Shown one piece after another: positions 7,624 through 11,070 of a stretch of DNA of 11,070 nt. The notes under the pieces were generated by a model. The model saw only the letters and a program-made list of their open reading frames with translations. It had not been told where the DNA came from and ran no database searches. Position 1 is the stretch's first letter. Each line of letters begins with the position of its first letter. Source of the DNA: an uncultured Erysipelotrichaceae bacterium (GTDB taxonomy: Bacteria; Bacillota_I; Bacilli_A; RF39; UBA660). The stretch spans positions 1 through 11,070 of the forward strand of contig CACXFI010000096.1 in the NCBI GenBank assembly GCA_902766875.1. The letters run 5' to 3'. A program made the translations under genes and the position numbers.

Positions 7624-7652
7624 TTGAGTGCTTGCCTCCGAAAGGAGGTGAT
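7624..7652 (+). promoter_or_regulatory. Leader with hairpin hiding the toxin ribosome site
   Basis: CCTCC (7635-7639), a GAAA tetraloop and GGAGG (7644-7648) form a stable stem, extended by two G-U pairs and one A-U pair, that buries the Shine-Dalgarno sequence. Just upstream, TTGAGTGCTT (7624-7633) is exactly complementary to AAGCACTCAA at 7751-7760 in the 3' part of the same mRNA, so the two ends can pair. Both are known ways in which type I toxin mRNAs are kept untranslated. Confidence 0.8.
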
Positions 7653-7657
7653 GAATA

Positions 7658-7732
7658 ATGACAAAAAAAGATTTTTTAATCTTTTCTCTAATCATTATTA
7701 TCATCTTACTTATTATTCTATTATTAAAATAA
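7658..7732 (+). CDS. Small hydrophobic peptide, probable type I toxin
   Basis: The 24-codon gene encodes a peptide that starts MTKKDFLIF, continues as an almost pure Ile/Leu stretch and ends in Lys. This is one short membrane-spanning helix with positive ends. It follows a very strong site (AAAGGAGGTGAT, 9 nt from GGAGG to ATG) that is locked in a hairpin. The size, composition, hidden ribosome site and convergent antisense RNA fit type I toxins of the TxpA/BsrG and holin-like kind, which insert into the membrane and stop growth when the antitoxin RNA is lost. I see no clear residue-level match to a named family, and Ile/Leu helices have little family information. An overlapping ATG at 7651 would give a 32-residue non-hydrophobic product and lies only 2 nt from GGAGG, so I prefer 7658. 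Confidence 0.7.
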   Translation: MTKKDFLIFSLIIIIILLIILLLK

Positions 7733-7747
7733 TAATGAATTACATGT

Positions 7748-7773
7748 AAAAAGCACTCAATCAAATTGAGTGC
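7748..7773 (-). terminator. Terminator of the antisense RNA
   Basis: GCACTCAAT-CAA-ATTGAGTGC (7753-7773) is a perfect 9-bp stem. On the minus strand it is followed by TTTTT (7748-7752). On the plus strand it is followed by AAAACC and would not terminate. Confidence 0.85.
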
Positions 7774-7787
7774 AAAACCAATAATAA

Positions 7788-7827
7788 GGTGAGTACTCAA
7801 CTCGACCAAGTTAAGTATTCCCTTTTT
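7788..7827 (+). terminator. Terminator of the toxin mRNA
   Basis: GAGTACTCAACT (7791-7802) pairs with AGTTAAGTATTC (7809-7820) around a 6-nt loop, with one G-U and one mismatch, and is followed by CCTTTTT. It ends the plus-strand toxin transcript near 7828, inside the region covered by the antisense RNA. Confidence 0.75.
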
Positions 7828-7857
7828 AATATATGCAAATTTCTTGCTTACATACTA

Positions 7858-7886
7858 ATTATAGCATTATTTTAATGTAATTTCAA
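7858..7886 (-). promoter_or_regulatory. Strong promoter of the antisense RNA
   Basis: On the minus strand TTGAAA (7881-7886) and TATAAT (7858-7863) are exactly 17 bp apart, with the extended -10 dinucleotide TG in place. It is the closest match to a vegetative sigma-A promoter in the window, as expected for an antitoxin made in excess. Confidence 0.85.
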
Positions 7887-7900
7887 CATATTTGTTGAAA
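7881..7900. repeat. Inverted repeat after the polymerase gene
   Basis: TTTCAACA-TATT-TGTTGAAA is a perfect 8-bp inverted repeat that begins 3 bp beyond the polymerase stop codon and contains the -35 box of the antisense RNA promoter. It lacks a good T run on either strand, so it may be a weak terminator, an RNA-stabilising hairpin or an operator. A near-copy lies at 7472-7489. Confidence 0.6.
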
Positions 7901-7902
7901 AC

Positions 7903-9105
7903 TCAATTTTTTTCCTTATTCTTACTATCACCATATTTAATAATACTATCTCCATACTTATCCCTTATATTATCTAAAGTCTCTTGTAACTTATCTTTCT
8001 TCTTTATATTTTTGATATCACTAAATATAGATAATTGAATATTATTATTATCTTTTAAATTACTAACTCCTACACATAATCCTCTAATAGTTTTATCACT
8101 ATCCCAAGTTTTCTTAAATAACATACTAGCATATTTTAATATATCACTATCAGCACTAATACTATTATCTAAAGATATCTGCTTACTAATCTTACTAAAA
8201 TCACTATATTTAATCCATATACTAACATTATTAGCATATAACTTCTTATATCTTAATCTCTTACCAACACTCATTGATAATTCCCTTAAAACAACATATA
8301 TATCTTCATATTTACTATAGTTATATGGAAGAACAGTCGAATTAGAAATACTCTTAGGATCTCCTATTTCATATTCAACCAAAGAATTATCTATCCCATT
8401 AGCATATTCCCACATCACCTTACCATAACTCTTAAAATATCTAGTTAAAAAATTAATATCACTACGAGCTAAGTCTCCAATAGTCTTAATATCTAATTCA
8501 TGTAATTTCTTACTACTACTCTTCCCTATCATAAATAATTCCGATACATCTAAATTCCACATCTTATCTTTTATCTCATTCATAAATAATGTATGAACCA
8601 TATCCGGTTTCTTAAAATCAGATGCCATCTTAGCACATAACTTATTATTACCCACTCCCACATTAACAGTAAATCCATATAATTTCTTAATATCTTCTTT
8701 AATCTTATATGCTAATCTAACAGGATTACCAAATAACTTATAAGAATCAGTATATTCAATAAAACACTCATCAACAGAATATCTCTCTATTATATTACTA
8801 TACTGACATAAATATTTATACATCAAATCAGAATACTTCTTATATACCTTATAATCACCTTTATATACCTCTAAATTAGGACATTTCTTCCTAGCCATAT
8901 ATAAACTCTCTCCAGTAACAACTCCCCTACTCTTACATGGCATACTCTTAGCAAGAACAATCCCTCTCCTAGCTTTCTCATCTCCCCCAATAACAGCATA
9001 TTTCTTTCTAATATCTACTTTACTACCATTCTTTAACATCTCAACAGCAGTCCATGAAAGAAAAGCATTATTAACATCTACATGTATTACATACCTCTCT
9101 TTCAT
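7903..9105 (-). CDS. dinB: Y-family (DinB/UmuC-type) translesion DNA polymerase
   Basis: This 400-residue enzyme should copy past damaged bases with low fidelity. Catalytic acidic residues are visible as D10 in HVDVNNAFLSW and D112/E113 in SVDECFIEY. F15 occupies the expected steric-gate position. The little finger region follows about residue 250, and QLSIF at 357-361 is a good beta-clamp binding motif, so it should be recruited by the sliding clamp. The sequence is nearer to the Bacillota DinB/UvrX-like branch than to a complete UmuC with a UmuD partner; no umuD is visible. I chose the ATG at 9105 because GGGTGA lies 6 nt upstream. Upstream ATGs at 9111 and 9132 lack a site, and 9132 falls upstream of the predicted transcription start. 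A LexA-like box at the promoter suggests SOS control. Confidence 0.92.
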   Translation of the reverse strand: MKERYVIHVDVNNAFLSWTAVEMLKNGSKVDIRKKYAVIGGDEKARRGIVLAKSMPCKSRGVVTGESLYMARKKCPNLEVYKGDYKVYKKYSDLMYKYLCQYSNIIERYSVDECFIEYTDSYKLFGNPVRLAYKIKEDIKKLYGFTVNVGVGNNKLCAKMASDFKKPDMVHTLFMNEIKDKMWNLDVSELFMIGKSSSKKLHELDIKTIGDLARSDINFLTRYFKSYGKVMWEYANGIDNSLVEYEIGDPKSISNSTVLPYNYSKYEDIYVVLRELSMSVGKRLRYKKLYANNVSIWIKYSDFSKISKQISLDNSISADSDILKYASMLFKKTWDSDKTIRGLCVGVSNLKDNNNIQLSIFSDIKNIKKKDKLQETLDNIRDKYGDSIIKYGDSKNKEKN

Positions 9106-9117
9106 AAACATCACCCA

Positions 9118-9139
9118 ATTATATAATAACATATGTTCG
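9118..9139 (-). promoter_or_regulatory. LexA/DinR-like SOS box and -10 of the polymerase gene
   Basis: On the minus strand CGAACATATGTT (9128-9139) matches the first 12 positions of the Bacillus LexA box CGAACRNRYGTTYC; the last two positions differ (AT instead of YC). A TATAAT -10 box (9118-9123) lies directly downstream. Bound LexA would cover the spacer and block RNA polymerase. Confidence 0.8.
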
Positions 9140-9212
9140 TAATTTTAACAATAATAATTGTAAAAATCATGTAAAATAACAATAAAACTATAAATACTTA
9201 TTAATAATATGA

Positions 9213-9223
9213 TAAAATATAAT
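9213..9223 (+). promoter_or_regulatory. Candidate -10 of the HNH-repeat gene
   Basis: TAAAAT (9213-9218), preceded by TGA as an extended -10, overlaps TATAAT (9218-9223). No convincing -35 box is visible upstream. Either would give a leader of under 20 nt before the ATG at 9238, which has AGGTG 4 nt upstream. Confidence 0.4.
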
Positions 9224-9237
9224 AAAGTAGGTGACAT

Positions 9238-11070
9238 ATGAGTACATACATATCTAAAAATCAAATAGATGGTAATTTAAGAAGAACAGCCGAACTACAA
9301 TTAATATCTAAATTATCAGTAGAAGAATTAAATCTATTTGCTAAAAAATATTACTGGAATGATGAACATAATTGTTATATTTGCCCTTATACTGGGAAGT
9401 TAATAAAAGATTATAATGACCTAGTTTTAGAACATATAATACCCGTATCATCAAGAGGAGGTACAGTTTTATTTAACTGTGTACCAGCTCACAAATCCAT
9501 AAATGGAACAGATCAAAAAGGAGCTAAACACTTACTAGATTGGTGGATAGATACAGAATACTTTACTCCAGAAAGATTAGAAACACTAGTTAATTATATG
9601 TTAGATGCCTATAACCAAGTATTTACTACCTATACCGAAGAAGAAATACTAAACTCATATGAAGAATTCTATAATGACGAAGAACAAGAACAAACTGATG
9701 ATTTATCAGAAAGAATAAATATAAATGAACAAAAAGAATTACAAGAACAAACTAAAAATAATCATATAGGTTCATACTTAGATTTCTTAATAAGTTGTAT
9801 TCAAGAACTAGAAAAAAGAAATATAGATACAACTACTATCAGAAACAAATTAAACAACTTAGAAGAAAGAAATATATTCAATCAAATATCTATCTTTGAA
9901 ACATATCAAACAACAATCCAAGATATATTAAAATCTTATACAGGAGAAGATACAAGATCATATCTAACATATTCTCTATATTTTAATATACCTAAACTAA
10001 TGCAATCTCTTAATCTAACAGATAAAGAACAAATAAAACAAACCTTATATCAAAGATTTAACTACATAAATACTATCTTAATTCAAAACAACATCTCATT
10101 TAAAGATTATCTAAATAATATCCAAGATATAGAAGATATAGATTTAATCTATCTGAATCCCAATAATATAACACTAGAACAAACATTAGAATTCATAAAC
10201 AATATTAAGATAGGTAAAAAAACAAAAATACTATCATTTATCGAAATGTTAAATCGAGGAAATATTGGAGTATTAAAAGCAAAAAATGAAGAAACATATA
10301 AAATTTATAATGGAAAAGAAGATAAAACAGGAATAGATACCGAAATAAAAGTTAGAGCATTTTGGCACTTTAGTCGAAAACAAATAAAGGAAACACTAGA
10401 CGATAGAGAAAAATATGGAGAAGACTATAATATGGCGAGAGGACTAATAAAAGAGTGGGAATTTGCCAACCGAAACAATGTAAGTCAAAGAATAGAAACA
10501 TTTATTGAAATGCTCAATAGAGGAAATATCGAAATATTAAATCAAAAAACTCAAGAAACATATAAAATCTATAATGGAAAAGAAGATAAAACAGGAAGAG
10601 ATACAGAAATAAAAATAGGGAGTTTTTGGGGAAAACAACAACAACAAATACGGGAATTTTTAGAAGATAAAGAAAGATACGGAGAAGAATATAACATAGC
10701 AAGAAAACTAATAAAACAATGGGAATTTGCCAATATCAAAAATTCAAATTCAAGAATAGAATCATTTATCGAAATGCTAAATCGAGGAAATATAAAAATA
10801 TTAAATCAAAGAAATCAAGAAACATATAAAATCTATAATGGAAAAGAAGATAAAACAGGAATAGATACAGAAATAAAAATAAGGAATTTTTGGTCAACAA
10901 AAAAACAAAAGATTCAAGAATTATTAGAAAACCACGAAAAATATGGAGAAGAATATAACATAGCAAGAAAGCTAATAAAACAATGGGAATTTGCCAATCC
11001 ATCTAATGCAATTCAAAGAATAGAATCATTTATCGAAATGCTAAATCGAGGAAATATAAAAATATTAAAA
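9238..11070 (+). CDS. HNH nuclease-domain protein with 88-residue tandem repeats, C-terminus outside the window
   Basis: This open frame runs 611 codons without a stop and leaves the window. Residues about 42-105 form an HNH endonuclease domain. C46 and C49 (CYICPYTGK) could pair with later residues to hold a metal or stabilise the fold, EHIIP (65-69) holds the catalytic His H66, N80 is the central Asn, and H85 and N89 complete the motif before KGAKH. Residues 106-330 are hydrophilic and probably helical, rich in Asn, Glu, Gln and Ile, with no recognisable domain. From residue 334 the protein is built of exact 88-residue repeats. I do not recognise the family or the repeat. Inference: the nuclease is aimed or anchored by the repeats. 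It has no signal peptide or membrane segment, so it should be cytoplasmic. It is divergent from the SOS-type polymerase gene 132 bp away. RuvC-like motifs are absent from the visible part. Confidence 0.85.
   Translation, partial: MSTYISKNQIDGNLRRTAELQLISKLSVEELNLFAKKYYWNDEHNCYICPYTGKLIKDYNDLVLEHIIPVSSRGGTVLFNCVPAHKSINGTDQKGAKHLLDWWIDTEYFTPERLETLVNYMLDAYNQVFTTYTEEEILNSYEEFYNDEEQEQTDDLSERININEQKELQEQTKNNHIGSYLDFLISCIQELEKRNIDTTTIRNKLNNLEERNIFNQISIFETYQTTIQDILKSYTGEDTRSYLTYSLYFNIPKLMQSLNLTDKEQIKQTLYQRFNYINTILIQNNISFKDYLNNIQDIEDIDLIYLNPNNITLEQTLEFINNIKIGKKTKILSFIEMLNRGNIGVLKAKNEETYKIYNGKEDKTGIDTEIKVRAFWHFSRKQIKETLDDREKYGEDYNMARGLIKEWEFANRNNVSQRIETFIEMLNRGNIEILNQKTQETYKIYNGKEDKTGRDTEIKIGSFWGKQQQQIREFLEDKERYGEEYNIARKLIKQWEFANIKNSNSRIESFIEMLNRGNIKILNQRNQETYKIYNGKEDKTGIDTEIKIRNFWSTKKQKIQELLENHEKYGEEYNIARKLIKQWEFANPSNAIQRIESFIEMLNRGNIKILK
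10237..11070 (+). repeat. Tandem 264-bp coding repeats, three complete and one partial
   Basis: Units start at 10237, 10501, 10765 and 11029, each exactly 264 bp (88 codons) from the last. Each begins FIEMLNRGNI. Next comes the invariant ETYKIYNGKEDKTG block, then a variable stretch around a conserved FW, then KYGE-type residues leading to an IARKLIKQWEFA-like helix, and a variable linker. Units 2 and 3 differ by only one base across more than 60 nt around the invariant block, which indicates recent duplication or gene conversion. Unit 1 is the most divergent. The fourth unit is cut by the window edge after 42 bp, so the total number is unknown. Confidence 0.95.

Larger units (their letters stand above)
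7748..7851 (-). ncRNA. Convergent antisense RNA, probable type I antitoxin
   Basis: A near-consensus minus-strand promoter (7858-7886) and an intrinsic terminator (7748-7773) delimit an RNA of about 100 nt with no plausible reading frame. It runs opposite to the toxin mRNA and is complementary to about 80 nt of that mRNA's 3' part (7748-7828), not to the coding region, which ends at 7732. This is the geometry of RatA and SR4, which pair with the 3' ends of txpA and bsrG mRNAs and promote decay or block translation. The ends are predicted from promoter and terminator positions only. Confidence 0.7.

Noticed and set aside
7651..7749. Alternative start at 7651 giving a 32-residue peptide
   Set aside because: The ATG is only 2 nt from GGAGG and the product is not hydrophobic; the overlapping frame from 7658 has ideal spacing and a clean membrane helix.
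7579..7809. A 76-residue minus-strand open frame across the toxin-antitoxin region
   Set aside because: It has no ribosome site, covers the toxin gene, both terminators and AT-rich promoter sequence, and crosses the end of the antisense RNA; the hairpins and plus-strand peptide explain the sequence better.
9143..9166. Imperfect inverted repeat between the polymerase and HNH genes as a terminator or operator
   Set aside because: The arms need a bulge, are only A/T-rich with little G/C, and lack a T run; chance is likely in such AT-rich DNA.
10514..11002. Minus-strand open frames of 62 and 78 residues, rich in Phe and Leu, recurring in each repeat
   Set aside because: They are the antisense of the 264-bp coding repeats; their likeness to each other comes from the repeats, and they have no ribosome sites.
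9238..11070. The HNH gene as a Cas9 or IscB relative, or the repeats as a CRISPR array
   Set aside because: No RuvC motifs or bridge helix are visible, and the repeats are 264-bp in-frame coding units without spacers.

Overview
The window looks like chromosomal DNA from a very AT-rich, anaerobic, gut-type Bacillota (Firmicutes). Three things point there: strong GGAGG-type Shine-Dalgarno sites, a [FeFe] hydrogenase, and Bacillota-style regulators, toxin and LexA box. TGG encodes Trp, and TAA, TAG and TGA all occur as stops, so the standard bacterial code is used and Mycoplasma-type recoding is excluded. The lineage cannot be fixed from sequence alone; an uncultured Bacilli (RF39-like) or Clostridia relative would fit.

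Left part (1-5243). A leftward operon encodes an [FeFe] hydrogenase (845-2209) and, overlapping it by 8 bp, a GltD-like Fe-S/FAD/NAD(P)H oxidoreductase that leaves the window at base 1. Together they probably exchange electrons between NAD(P)H and H2/protons. Next come a leftward membrane-anchored XRE regulator with a putative extracytoplasmic C-terminal domain, and a leftward thioredoxin-like lipoprotein with a CPWC motif. A rightward HAD phosphatase is transcribed divergently from the lipoprotein gene. Almost every gene here has its own visible promoter and intrinsic terminator.

Middle part (5242-7902). The leftward tex gene (S1-domain nucleic-acid binding protein) converges on the HAD gene through one shared bidirectional terminator. 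Upstream of tex, a 510-bp stretch without an annotated gene holds what looks like a complete type I toxin-antitoxin locus. It has a 24-residue membrane peptide gene (7658-7732) whose ribosome site sits in a CCTCC-GAAA-GGAGG hairpin. It also has a convergent antisense RNA (about 7748-7851) with a near-consensus promoter and its own terminator. The RNAs would overlap at their 3' ends, as in TxpA/RatA and BsrG/SR4.

Right part (7903-11070). A leftward Y-family DNA polymerase has a LexA/DinR-like box at its promoter and a C-terminal clamp-binding motif. Divergent from it, a large rightward gene starts at 9238 and runs off the right edge. It encodes an N-terminal HNH nuclease domain, an Asn/Glu/Ile-rich helical middle, and exact 88-residue (264-bp) tandem repeats: three complete and one cut by the edge. 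I do not recognise this architecture, and it is the best candidate for something undescribed in the window.
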